Source: an uncultured Lachnospiraceae bacterium (GTDB taxonomy: Bacteria > Bacillota > Clostridia > Lachnospirales > Lachnospiraceae). From it: a stretch of 6,664 nt of DNA. The stretch covers positions 1 to 6,664 of the forward strand of contig CAJUFE010000095.1 of the NCBI GenBank assembly GCA_910585635.1. The letters are read 5' to 3'. The position numbers and the translations under genes are program-made. The notes under the pieces are model-generated. The model did no database searches. It saw only the letters and a program-made list of their open reading frames with translations, and had not been told where the DNA came from. Each line of letters opens with the position of its first letter. The stretch's first letter is position 1. Shown one piece after another: positions 1-6,245 of the stretch.

Positions 1-52
1 AAGACATCGCCCTTTCACGGCGGTAACACGAGTTCGAATCTCGTTGGGGTCA
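1..52 (+). tRNA. tRNA-Glu (TTC), 3' part only
   Basis: This is the 3' portion of a glutamate tRNA cut by the window edge. The anticodon stem pairs 7-11 with 19-23 around a seven-base loop whose anticodon is TTC at 14-16. The T arm is ACGAG/CTCGT (28-32 and 40-44) around the loop TTCGAAT. The 3' acceptor strand is TGGGGTC followed by discriminator A at 52. No CCA is encoded. The 5' acceptor strand and most of the D arm lie outside the window. It sits four bases before tRNA-Cys, so the two are very probably cotranscribed. Confidence 0.92.
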
Positions 53-56
53 TTAT

Positions 57-127
57 GGCGACATAGCCAAGTGGTAAGGCGTGGGTCTGCAACACCCTGA
101 TCACCGGTTCAAATCCGGTTGTCGCCT
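57..127 (+). tRNA. tRNA-Cys (GCA)
   Basis: A complete cysteine tRNA of 71 bases. The acceptor stem GGCGACA (57-63) pairs perfectly with TGTCGCC (120-126), and the discriminator is T127. The D arm GCCAAGTGGTAAGGC is typical of tRNA-Cys. The anticodon GCA is at 89-91, and the T arm ACCGG/CCGGT encloses TTCAAAT. The top pair of the anticodon stem is a T-T mismatch. The 3' CCA is not encoded. Its 3' end is the nearest tRNA end to the recombinase gene, so it is a candidate integration target. I found no second copy of its 3' end in the window to prove that. Confidence 0.96.
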
Positions 128-131
128 CGCT

Positions 132-161
132 AAAGGAGCACAGAGATGTGTTCCTTTTTTT
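132..161 (+). terminator. Intrinsic terminator of the tRNA pair
   Basis: An 11-bp stem, AAAGGAGCACA (132-142) with TGTGTTCCTTT (147-157), closed by the tetraloop GAGA and with one G-T pair. It continues into a T run to 161. It ends the tRNA-Glu/tRNA-Cys transcript four bases after tRNA-Cys. Its intact state shows that the junction with the mobile element lies in the tRNA-Cys 3' end or further right, not inside this hairpin. Confidence 0.9.
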
Positions 162-275
162 GTTGTGAGATCATCAGCATATGCGACAGTTGCACTATAT
201 ATAGCATAAATATCATTAAACATACACTATATTTTGATTTTTTTATGATCCTTCGACGATCACCCCGGTGTCCCA

Positions 276-315
276 GGCTTTTTCTCTGCCCGATCAGGAG
301 AGCAAAGAAAAAGCC
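276..315. repeat. 14-bp inverted repeat downstream of the recombinase gene
   Basis: GGCTTTTTCTCTGC (276-289) and GCAAAGAAAAAGCC (302-315) are inverted copies with a single mismatch, separated by 12 bases. Neither strand has a T run after the stem, so it is not a standard intrinsic terminator, although it lies after the recombinase stop codon. A short CCGGTGT motif flanks it on both sides (265-271 and 324-330). It could be a factor-dependent terminator, or part of the attachment region where recombinase and accessory proteins bind. The rest of 162-391 is AT-rich and shows no gene. Confidence 0.6.
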
Positions 316-350
316 GTTAGGAGCCGGTGTACAACAACTTTGATCGAAAA

Positions 351-371
351 ATAGGGCACCGATAGGGCACC
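351..371. repeat. Two direct repeats ATAGGGCACC, possible recombinase arm sites
   Basis: ATAGGGCACC occurs at 351-360 and again at 362-371, an 11-base phase that places both copies on about the same face of the helix. They lie just beyond the stop codon of the tyrosine recombinase, between that gene and the tRNA genes. In many Tn916-like and phage-like elements, short phased direct repeats in this position bind the N-terminal domain of the integrase. The related motif GGTGTCC at 267-273 lies inverted on the other side of the hairpin. The repeat is seen directly; the binding role is inferred. Confidence 0.55.
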
Positions 372-391
372 AGATCGGGACCTGCCCATGT

Positions 392-1558
392 TCAGTCCAG
401 CCATTCCACAGCAGAGAAAGCCTTTGATATATCCGTGTGGACGTAAGTGTCATAGGTGATCTTGACAGAAGAATGTCCCAGAAGCTGGCTGACGATCTTT
501 ATATCAACGCCGCGGTCCAGCAGATCGGTCGCAAATGTATGGCGGAGCGCATGGACGGTCACAGGGTTGATGCCCAGAGACATCTGGGTCTTCTGGAAGC
601 TCTGGTAAAAGGAGTTCTGTACGACCATCTTTCCGGTAGAAGTAGCGATGACGAACCGGGTATGGACGTGTTCCAGCTCCTGCTGTGCTCTGAGGTGCTT
701 GAGGGCGACCAGCGCTTTTTCGTTGAGAGGGATCTGGCGGGTACCCGCTCTTGTCTTGGTGGAGGTGATGATCTGCTCACTCCCCTTTCGGTCCATCCCG
801 TCGCGTATCCGCACCCTGGATGCATTCTGCGATATCGTTATCGTACGTGCGGCCAGATCGACCATATCCCAGGTCAGGGCCAGCGCTTCTCCTGAACGCA
901 GGCCTGTGTTGGCGATAAGGATGTATGCGGCGGCGTAGCGATATCGGAGCTTGCCGGTCGAATAGACAGAGCCGATGGAAGCTTCTAACACCTGCAGGTC
1001 GGCATAGGGCATGGTCTGGATGTCCTTTGTCTGGACGGCCAGGTTCTCTTCTTTAGGCAGATGTACACCATCGGCAGGGTTATGGGGGATGTCCCGGATA
1101 GCAACAGCATATCGGAAGCAATCATTGAGGAGGCTGTACACTTTTTTGATCGTAGAATATGAGAGCGTCTGTATGTAAGAGTTCAGCAGGGTCTGGATGT
1201 CCTTGCTAGATAGGGTACCCAGTTGGCACCTGCCCACCTGCGTGTCACGGATCTGCTTTTCAAAGGTCCGTTCGAGCCGGTCATAGGAGGACCGCTTCAA
1301 GCTGGGCATCTTGACCGTCTGGAGCCAGTTCTGGATATAGGTGTTGACCGTCTGCTTGCGGGGGACGATCTCTTTCCGCTCGGTCAGCGCTCTGAACTCG
1401 TTCAGCTTTTTCTGTACTTCCTTTTCTGACCGGCCGGTATAATAAAAGGTATCATATCCGGCGATCCGTAGCCTGCCAAGATAGGTGCCGTTCTCTTTTT
1501 TCTGGATACTGCCAGTCCCCTTCCTTTTGCGAGGGGGATTTTTCGTACTGCCAGTCAT
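392..1558 (-). CDS. int: Tyrosine recombinase (integrase)
   Basis: Site-specific recombinase that would cut and join the element's attachment sites. From the chosen start it has 388 residues, the usual size for a phage/Tn916-type integrase. The N-terminal 60 residues resemble an arm-DNA-binding domain (GTGSIQKKENGTYLGRL). A SAM-like core-binding domain follows (about 70-170), then the catalytic domain. The catalytic set is complete: R221 in TGLRSGEAL, K268 in TSTKTRAGTR, H336 and R339 in HALRH, H362 in LLGHSS, and Y372 in TYDTYVH. The start at 1558 is chosen because GAAAGGAG lies seven bases before it; an ATG at 1606 would add 16 residues but has no such site and would cover an intergenic hairpin. 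It is last in a four-gene minus-strand operon, with its 3' end facing the tRNA genes, the usual orientation beside an attachment site. No frameshift or missing residue is seen. Confidence 0.95.
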   Translation of the reverse strand: MTGSTKNPPRKRKGTGSIQKKENGTYLGRLRIAGYDTFYYTGRSEKEVQKKLNEFRALTERKEIVPRKQTVNTYIQNWLQTVKMPSLKRSSYDRLERTFEKQIRDTQVGRCQLGTLSSKDIQTLLNSYIQTLSYSTIKKVYSLLNDCFRYAVAIRDIPHNPADGVHLPKEENLAVQTKDIQTMPYADLQVLEASIGSVYSTGKLRYRYAAAYILIANTGLRSGEALALTWDMVDLAARTITISQNASRVRIRDGMDRKGSEQIITSTKTRAGTRQIPLNEKALVALKHLRAQQELEHVHTRFVIATSTGKMVVQNSFYQSFQKTQMSLGINPVTVHALRHTFATDLLDRGVDIKIVSQLLGHSSVKITYDTYVHTDISKAFSAVEWLD

Positions 1559-1585
1559 CTTTCCACTCCTTTCAATGTGATAGAG

Positions 1586-1617
1586 CAGCCCATGAGGGTC
1601 GAGCATCTCATGGGCTG
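1586..1617 (-). promoter_or_regulatory. Perfect 11-bp hairpin between excisionase and integrase genes
   Basis: CAGCCCATGAG (1586-1596) and CTCATGGGCTG (1607-1617) form a perfect 11-bp inverted repeat with a ten-base loop. It fills most of the gap between the excisionase stop (1632) and the integrase ribosome binding site. No T run follows in the direction of transcription, so it is not a typical intrinsic terminator. It could stabilise or mark a processing site in the mRNA, or slow polymerase before int, and so set integrase level apart from the rest of the operon. The structure is visible; the role is inferred. Confidence 0.6.
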
Positions 1618-1631
1618 TCAGGTCCGTTCAT

Positions 1632-1820
1632 CTAGAATAAGATCTCTTTTCCGATGTTCTCAGTGACCCAGCGTTGGATCGCCTCCTCGCTGGTGATGTA
1701 CTGCTTCCCGATCTTGACCACAGGGATCGCACCGGCCCGGATGAGCTGGCGCAGTTTGGTCTTCCCGAAAGGGAAGATGTCCAATAGGTCGGAAAAAGAA
1801 TATAAGCTCTGCTTTTTCAT
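1632..1820 (-). CDS. xis: Excisionase-like small HTH protein
   Basis: A 62-residue DNA-binding protein of the HTH_17/MerR-like excisionase type. The helix-turn-helix core is LYSFSDLLDIFPFGKTKLRQ and the residues after it. The 'wing' PVVKIGKQYITSEEAIQRWV is characteristic: a short beta hairpin, then a helix beginning with SEEAIQRW. Proteins of this kind bind attachment-site DNA and bias a tyrosine recombinase toward excision; some also act as repressors. The start at 1820 is chosen because AAAGGAG lies five bases before it (ATG AAA AAG CAG). An in-frame ATG at 1916 would overlap the upstream DUF5348 gene and is unlikely. It sits 73 bases before int and 38 bases after the DUF5348 stop, on the same strand. 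Confidence 0.85.
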   Translation of the reverse strand: MKKQSLYSFSDLLDIFPFGKTKLRQLIRAGAIPVVKIGKQYITSEEAIQRWVTENIGKEILF

Positions 1821-1858
1821 GATATCTCCTTTCTTAGATATAAGATCCATGGGGGCGG

Positions 1859-2071
1859 TCAGATCCGGACGCGCAACCCATCCAGCACGCGGGTGGGGAT
1901 ACCGACCAGATACCACTCACGGTCCATCTCGATCCTGGTACGGGTCCATCGGCTCCCTACCATGACCTCCATGCCCTGTCCGCAGAACAGGCCGCCGTGG
2001 TAATCGTCCAGCCCGTACCGGATGTCGTAGCGGGCCATGTCTTTGTCGTAGACTAAGGTCCCTTGTCTCAT
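1859..2071 (-). CDS. DUF5348 family small protein
   Basis: A 70-residue protein resembling the DUF5348 family, seen in Bacillota mobile elements and with no established function. The recognisable pattern runs from GTLVYDKDMARYDIRYGLDD through YHGGLFCGQGMEV to WTRTRIEMDREWYLVGI, which looks like a compact all-beta fold. The start at 2071 is supported by AAAGGAGG seven bases before it; the ATG at 2101 would only add ten residues containing that site. It lies 60 bases after the helicase-like gene and 38 bases before the excisionase-like gene, so it is an integral part of the element's core operon. A role as accessory to replication or excision is guesswork from position. Confidence 0.75.
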   Translation of the reverse strand: MRQGTLVYDKDMARYDIRYGLDDYHGGLFCGQGMEVMVGSRWTRTRIEMDREWYLVGIPTRVLDGLRVRI

Positions 2072-2131
2072 GGTCTTGCCTCCTTTCGTATCGTCTGTCA
2101 TTAAGATGATATATTTTTGAATAGCATGGCG

Positions 2132-4324
2132 TTACGGGTTTTTGGTGTAAGGCCTCAACGGAGCGAGGCATCTCGCACAGGCCTCCACATCTTGAGCATT
2201 GACTGAATATCCGTACGCAGGATTGTCATTAGGTTCGCATAGAGAGCGTATCTGCTCCCTTAATGCTCCTTTGAGTTTAAAGACCAGGACAGATGTCTGT
2301 CCGATCTTGCGGTCCTGAACGTAACAGGGATATCCATTGATCTTATAGTCCGCATACTCGGGGTGATCAGGATCATATCTCGGCATCCCGAGCAATATGC
2401 CGTTGTTTCTCAGTTCTTTCCGAAAATCGGAAAATGATTCATATGGGAAAGGGAAAGTAGCGTCCCGGCACGTCTCCGAAAATCGTGAAAAGCGCGTCTC
2501 AAACTTCTCATAGGCCATGACGAGCAGAGTCCTTGGGACAAGGTCTTTTGGATAGTCAGCAAGCAGGGTGGAATCCTCGATATAGACACCCGAGTAGCCT
2601 CTGTACAGATTGAGCAAGGCTTGGTGGCCATAAGTATTTGGATAGTGCTTAGTGCCAAAACCGTTTTTGATAGTATAACCTGGATTATCTAATGTCGTGG
2701 CCCCCTGGATGTTCATCTTTTTGATCAGAGCTAGGAAGATTGAGGTTGCCTGGGTCACCGGATCGAGCAGATCCTGCCGCTCGGATATCTCTTTTAAGAT
2801 ATCGATATACCTTTTAGTGAAGGCCTGGTCATTTTCATCAGATAGTGCGCCGAGCCATCTTCCATATTTGAGAAAGATATCAAAGGCCCAGTAAGAGACC
2901 TGTAGGTTATCATAGCTCCTGGAATGCGGTTCTGGATAAGGCAATATGCCTGTAAAAGCCACTTCCGGATCTGGGAAGTCGGTCTGACCTCGGATACTCT
3001 CAAGGAAGTCCGCCAAAAAGCTGATGAGATGTCTAAAAAAGGTGCGTATCAGCAACGGCTCCTTATGGAGCTGATCGATCACCCTTTTCCTTGCAGCGAG
3101 GGCTTCTGGGGAAGGATCCAGGAGGAGTTCTATCCAGCGGTTATCTAAAGAACGGGGCAGGTGCTTTAGAGCGCCGCTCTCACCTGTAAGGATCGGGAGC
3201 AGGCGACTGGTCAGATAACAGTCGCGCACGGTCATATCCAGGACAGCGCGGATCTTATCATTCACGTTCGCAGAGGGAGAGTGCCGGATGTCATCCAGGA
3301 TCAGGGTCGTATCAGATAGGGAGAGGGTCGCCCTTTCCAGCCTTTTAGGCGTATCCTGGAGGAGGAACACCTCCTCCAAGTCCCCGTTCTTATCGGTCAG
3401 GATATGCGTCAGACCGACCGCGAGCTGTGTCTTCCCGCTGGAGGTAGGCCCGGATATCAGCAGGGATGGGGGCTGCTTTTGGCCCACTAACTTTCGGAGC
3501 GGCCTTAAGACACCCAGGATAGCACTGGTCAGGACAAGAGCGGTAGAGCGGAAGTCCAGGTCCAAGAGATCCAATATCTTTAGATAAGCATCTTCTGCCG
3601 TCAGGGTTGGGTCAAAGTGCAGATGAGCGTTCGGTGCAGTACAATGCCAGTTGTGGTCGATGCCGTCTGCAGTGATACCGAACCCCGAGGTCAGATAGAT
3701 CCATCGCCCATCTATGCAGTGCCAGCCAGACCGATTGGAGATGTAGGTCCGTTTGATCGGGATCGGGAACGGATCGTCCGGTGTGGCCGGTCCCTTCGTA
3801 AAAAAGCGGAAGAGCTCCCGCAATGCGGTCTTTGTTCGAGCTTCGTCCTTGGGGCGGGGCCGGATCCCAGTCTTCTTGCCGAGCTCTTTTAAGAAGGCCT
3901 GGGGATCCTCCGGATCATAGGAATATGTGACTGGCACATCCATGTCCGTGTCCGCGCTCCTGAGACTGTAGCGGCAAGTGACCTTTGGCTGGGTGGTGTC
4001 GTTGCTCTCCTTGAGCTCTGCTGCCTGTCCGTCTGCCTGTCCGGGGGACCGGGGATCTCCATCATCCGTGTAGTTGTGGATGACCTCGACACCATCGATG
4101 ACGAGGGGTAGGATCTCGATCTCACCATCGTAAATGCCCCGGTCTGTCAGTGATAAAGTTTCGTCGATCATTACCTTTTTCCTATTACTGCCTCCTTTTT
4201 CATCATCTGTGTGGTTGAGCATGTGCTCGGCACCATCGACGGTGAGGGATATGGGCTCGATCCCACCATCGTAGATGCCCTGATCGGTCAGTAGCAATGT
4301 CCCATCAATGTTTAAATCTTCCAT
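2132..4324 (-). CDS. DUF927-like P-loop ATPase, putative element replication helicase
   Basis: A 730-residue protein. Residues 190-225 (TYISNRSGWHCIDGRWIYLT onward) resemble the start of DUF927-type domains found in helicases of SCC elements (Cch-like) and of phage or plasmid replication modules. Walker A is GPTSSGKT at 292-299 and Walker B is LILDD at 341-345. A sensor/arginine-like segment RSLDNRWIEL is at 391-400. Residues 400-730 are mostly helical and not recognised; a winged-helix DNA-binding end is possible. It probably unwinds DNA to replicate the element, cytoplasmically, as a ring-forming ATPase; this is inferred from the family. The start at 4324 has AAAGGAGG seven bases before it. 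The first 90 residues are two tandem copies of a 47-residue unit (6-42 and 53-89), described separately, and an alternative start at 4171 (Met52) is possible. It is first in the minus-strand operon, with the DUF5348, xis and int genes following. Confidence 0.75.
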   Translation of the reverse strand: MEDLNIDGTLLLTDQGIYDGGIEPISLTVDGAEHMLNHTDDEKGGSNRKKVMIDETLSLTDRGIYDGEIEILPLVIDGVEVIHNYTDDGDPRSPGQADGQAAELKESNDTTQPKVTCRYSLRSADTDMDVPVTYSYDPEDPQAFLKELGKKTGIRPRPKDEARTKTALRELFRFFTKGPATPDDPFPIPIKRTYISNRSGWHCIDGRWIYLTSGFGITADGIDHNWHCTAPNAHLHFDPTLTAEDAYLKILDLLDLDFRSTALVLTSAILGVLRPLRKLVGQKQPPSLLISGPTSSGKTQLAVGLTHILTDKNGDLEEVFLLQDTPKRLERATLSLSDTTLILDDIRHSPSANVNDKIRAVLDMTVRDCYLTSRLLPILTGESGALKHLPRSLDNRWIELLLDPSPEALAARKRVIDQLHKEPLLIRTFFRHLISFLADFLESIRGQTDFPDPEVAFTGILPYPEPHSRSYDNLQVSYWAFDIFLKYGRWLGALSDENDQAFTKRYIDILKEISERQDLLDPVTQATSIFLALIKKMNIQGATTLDNPGYTIKNGFGTKHYPNTYGHQALLNLYRGYSGVYIEDSTLLADYPKDLVPRTLLVMAYEKFETRFSRFSETCRDATFPFPYESFSDFRKELRNNGILLGMPRYDPDHPEYADYKINGYPCYVQDRKIGQTSVLVFKLKGALREQIRSLCEPNDNPAYGYSVNAQDVEACARCLAPLRPYTKNP

Positions 4325-4339
4325 TTTATTGCCTCCTTT
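4058..4339 (-). repeat. 141-bp tandem duplication carrying the ribosome binding site of the helicase-like gene
   Basis: The unit occurs twice with an exact 141-base (47-codon) period. Residues 6-42 and 53-89 of the protein align without gaps and share TD.GIYDG.IE, IDG/VDG and the final TDD. The site AAAGGAGG is present in both copies, at 4332-4339 and at 4191-4198, exactly 141 bases apart. The position matching the start codon (4322-4324) is AGG in the inner copy (4181-4183, Arg48), one base change from ATG. The duplication therefore included the translation start, and loss of the inner ATG leaves one continuous frame. Confidence 0.85.
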
Positions 4340-4352
4340 TTTTGTTGTGCCG

Positions 4353-4381
4353 AGTATAACACATGGACTTGCTGCCGCTAA
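4353..4381 (-). promoter_or_regulatory. Extended -10 promoter of the core operon
   Basis: On the minus strand the sequence TGTTATACT gives a -10 hexamer TATACT (4353-4358) preceded by the extended TGn element (4359-4361). A weak -35, TTAGCG (4376-4381), lies 17 bases upstream. Transcription would start near 4346, leaving a leader of about 20 bases that contains the AAAGGAGG site of the helicase-like gene. The short inverted repeat GCCGC-N7-GCGGC (4374-4378 and 4386-4390) overlaps the -35 and could be an operator; that part is speculative. Confidence 0.6.
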
Positions 4382-4408
4382 GGAGGCGGCCCCGCGTGAA
4401 TTTTTTGA

Positions 4409-4462
4409 GACAGCTCTGCTTGAGGAGCGGATATGTGTCTGGATGGAGGGAAACGAGCTGTC
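4409..4462. repeat. 8-bp inverted repeat in the divergent intergenic region
   Basis: GACAGCTC (4409-4416) and GAGCTGTC (4455-4462) are perfect inverted copies 38 bases apart, in the region between the divergent core operon and cargo module. It could be a pair of regulator half-sites. The repeat is short enough that chance cannot be excluded. Confidence 0.3.
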
Positions 4463-4491
4463 AGTAGACTGTTCTCGCGTTCATATCTGCC

Positions 4492-4520
4492 TTGTACATC
4501 CTTGTGATCTCTGATATGCT
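4492..4520 (+). promoter_or_regulatory. Possible promoter of the cargo module
   Basis: TTGTAC (4492-4497) and TATGCT (4515-4520) are 17 bases apart and lie 59 bases before the ORF A start. Both hexamers are imperfect matches to the sigma-70/sigma-A consensus (three and four of six bases). It is the best candidate I see on this strand, read divergently from the core operon promoter. Confidence 0.35.
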
Positions 4521-4578
4521 TATATCGAGAGGATGGACTGTTGATGTGGGTGCCAATATAGGAGAGAGGAGTGGTGAT

Positions 4579-4989
4579 ATGATGGATGGAATGATAGCTA
4601 TGGAACAAAAGATAAATGAGGCTGCCCTAGATATGATATCTTATGTCTTTGAGGAACATAGCGGATTGATAGAGGAGATCCGCATATCGTTGAGGAGCGG
4701 TGATCTGCGCGGAACAAAGAAAGGTATGTTTGCGCTTCTTCTAAAAGTAGTAAAATATAGCATGCCGGATTGCGATATGGAAGTGTGGGGTTCTTTAGGA
4801 AAGTGTATGTTTGTAAAGCGGGAGATGAATGCTAAAGAGGATGGACTTATCCTTTCGTATCTGGTCCGCGAGATTGTATTTGAATGTGTTTGTAGCGCGT
4901 ATCCAGGTGGATATACTGATATGGAGTTCATACGGAAGGTAATGAAGAAAAATGATATAAGGATTAGTGAGGAAGAAGAAAAAAATTAG
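4579..4989 (+). CDS. Cargo ORF A, protein of unknown function
   Basis: A 136-residue protein that I do not recognise. The start at 4579 (ATG ATG GAT) has the purine-rich site GGAGAGAGGAG seven bases before it; a longer frame from 4492 has no such site and overlaps the likely promoter. The sequence begins MMDGMIAMEQKINEAALDM and appears mostly helical, with amphipathic stretches at 10-35 and a cysteine-containing hydrophobic helix around 85-110 (YLVREIVFECVCSAYPGG). There is no signal peptide or clear membrane segment. The C-terminus is a charged run, ISEEEEKN, encoded by a purine stretch ending in seven A directly before the stop TAG. The base composition is visibly richer in A and T than the core operon, suggesting separate acquisition. 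It may be expressed alone or as the N-terminal part of an A-B fusion by -1 frameshifting. Confidence 0.7.
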   Translation: MMDGMIAMEQKINEAALDMISYVFEEHSGLIEEIRISLRSGDLRGTKKGMFALLLKVVKYSMPDCDMEVWGSLGKCMFVKREMNAKEDGLILSYLVREIVFECVCSAYPGGYTDMEFIRKVMKKNDIRISEEEEKN

Positions 4990-5002
4990 GTGGATCACTT
5001 AG
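4979..5002 (+). other. Possible -1 frameshift site linking ORF A and ORF B
   Basis: Seven A (4979-4985) read in the ORF A frame as A AAA AAT, a heptamer of the X XXY YYZ type, followed at once by the ORF A stop TAG (4987-4989). A shift of -1 enters the ORF B frame, which is open from 4971 onward. A GAGG motif lies seven bases upstream of the heptamer, and a weak seven-pair stem (4986-4992 with 4996-5002, two G-T pairs) follows directly. These resemble bacterial -1 shift sites, though AAT is a less favoured second codon and the stem is too close and too weak to be convincing alone. A homopolymer sequencing error or a real indel would look the same. Confidence 0.4.
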
Positions 5003-5081
5003 AGCAGAGAGAAAGAAAGCCAATAAAAGCCAGTCAAACTTTACAGACTCGATCCAAGCATATAGAAAAAAGCATAGTGCT

Positions 5082-6245
5082 TTGAAGGATAGGGATCGAA
5101 ATGAAGGCCAGTACATATTTCCAGCGGTCTCTTACTATAAATTTCCATCTGAGGAGTTTGATTTTTATATAAGGAACGGCAGGAAAGATGCGGATGAGAG
5201 TAAGGGATTACGTGGAAGGATACAAAACGTCTCTTATGGTAGACTAAAGCCATACTTTGACGAGGAAATGGAGGATGATTTAAGGAAGTACAGAAAGATC
5301 CGGAATAAGATGCGATCAAAGATGAGTGATGAAGAGATTAAGTTATTCATAAAGGTCGAGCAAAGAAGGATGGATTTTATAAGGAAAGCTTCTATAGAAC
5401 AAAAAGAGGACAAAAGATTTTTGATAGTAGGGCTATGGGAGGCCCACTATAGATTAGATCTTATTCAATTATTTCATCAGAAAAAAGCACCTTGGGTAGG
5501 CGAGGATTACTTTCACGGAATGTCTGAAATGTTATGCCTTTGTATAGAATTGATTTGTGAAGAACAGGGGGAGATAGAAGATGACTTATATAACGAAAAA
5601 GAACGAAATAGTATTTTATGGGACGTTATCTTAGATATAGGGAATGCAATGACGTTTAACCTAATATCAAATAATTTTGATATACCACCCCGGATAACAG
5701 TAGAAGAAATAAGATTGATCTGGAGTCATATCCGCACTTTTGATGAAGAGGCTGCCCTAAAAAAATTGAAGGAAAATTTTGTTCGACCGCTTATAGAAAG
5801 AGACCAGCATTTGGATGACTTTATCAAGTTAAATCTCTGGTGTAACTATAGGGAACTTAGTAATAAAGAAGAAAGAAGATTAGAAAAAGCTTTTCTGGTG
5901 GTCTTTGAGTTTTTGAAGCTCTTGGCGATCCGTTCAAACGACTATAAAAAAGACGGTATTAAAGGAAATGGCGATAAAAATAGTGATATAAGGATAGATG
6001 TAGCCGAATTAGATAAATTGAAGGAGAACTTAAAGCGTATTGGAGTGGATATAGAGATAGATCGGTTTGAAAAAAGTTATCAAGGTTATCATATCGAAGA
6101 GTATTTTCCTAAACGCTATGAGAACCGCTATAGAGATATACGGAACCGTATCAAAAAATTAGTCGCAAAAAGAAAAATGTTAAGTGCTAAAACGATAATT
6201 GAAGATTATCTAAATGCGATCTTAATAAAAAGTAATGATGTCTGA
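5082..6245 (+). CDS. Cargo ORF B, large protein of unknown function
   Basis: A 387-residue protein counted from a TTG codon at 5082; I recognise no family. It is strongly charged and looks largely helical, with a probable coiled-coil segment at about 60-110 (DEEMEDDLRKYRKIRNKMR) and a hydrophobic helical core around 115-280. A lysine/asparagine-rich linker (about 285-300) leads into a basic C-terminal helical part (RYRDIRNRIKKLVAKRKM). No Walker, nuclease, HEPN or membrane motif is evident. The TTG has no visible ribosome binding site, and there is no ATG, GTG or other TTG between it and the last upstream stop at 4968-4970. The 33 in-frame codons upstream from 4983 are coding-like. The true product may therefore be the second part of a 555-residue A-B fusion made by -1 shifting at 4979-4986. 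The start is uncertain; that the frame is coding is much more certain. Confidence 0.7.
   Translation: MKDRDRNEGQYIFPAVSYYKFPSEEFDFYIRNGRKDADESKGLRGRIQNVSYGRLKPYFDEEMEDDLRKYRKIRNKMRSKMSDEEIKLFIKVEQRRMDFIRKASIEQKEDKRFLIVGLWEAHYRLDLIQLFHQKKAPWVGEDYFHGMSEMLCLCIELICEEQGEIEDDLYNEKERNSILWDVILDIGNAMTFNLISNNFDIPPRITVEEIRLIWSHIRTFDEEAALKKLKENFVRPLIERDQHLDDFIKLNLWCNYRELSNKEERRLEKAFLVVFEFLKLLAIRSNDYKKDGIKGNGDKNSDIRIDVAELDKLKENLKRIGVDIEIDRFEKSYQGYHIEEYFPKRYENRYRDIRNRIKKLVAKRKMLSAKTIIEDYLNAILIKSNDV

Noticed and set aside
57..161. Search for the second attachment repeat matching the tRNA-Cys 3' end or its terminator
   Set aside because: No matching direct repeat of useful length was seen elsewhere in the window, so no att core is annotated.
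437..895. A plus-strand frame of 152 codons opposite the integrase gene, and other frames overlapping int and the helicase-like gene
   Set aside because: They lie antisense or out of frame inside genes with complete family motifs, have no ribosome binding sites, and their translations are rich in Arg, Ser and Cys with no recognisable domain.
1559..1606. Longer integrase start at ATG 1606
   Set aside because: No ribosome binding site precedes it, it would cover the intergenic hairpin, and the ATG at 1558 has a good GAAAGGAG site at seven bases.
4492..4578. Longer ORF A start at 4492
   Set aside because: The extra 29 codons include the likely promoter hexamers, and the only good ribosome binding site (4561-4571) directs translation to 4579.
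4420..4700. TTGAGGAGCGG present at 4420-4430 and 4690-4700
   Set aside because: Repeats of eleven bases are expected by chance in a window this size, and the second copy lies inside the ORF A coding sequence.
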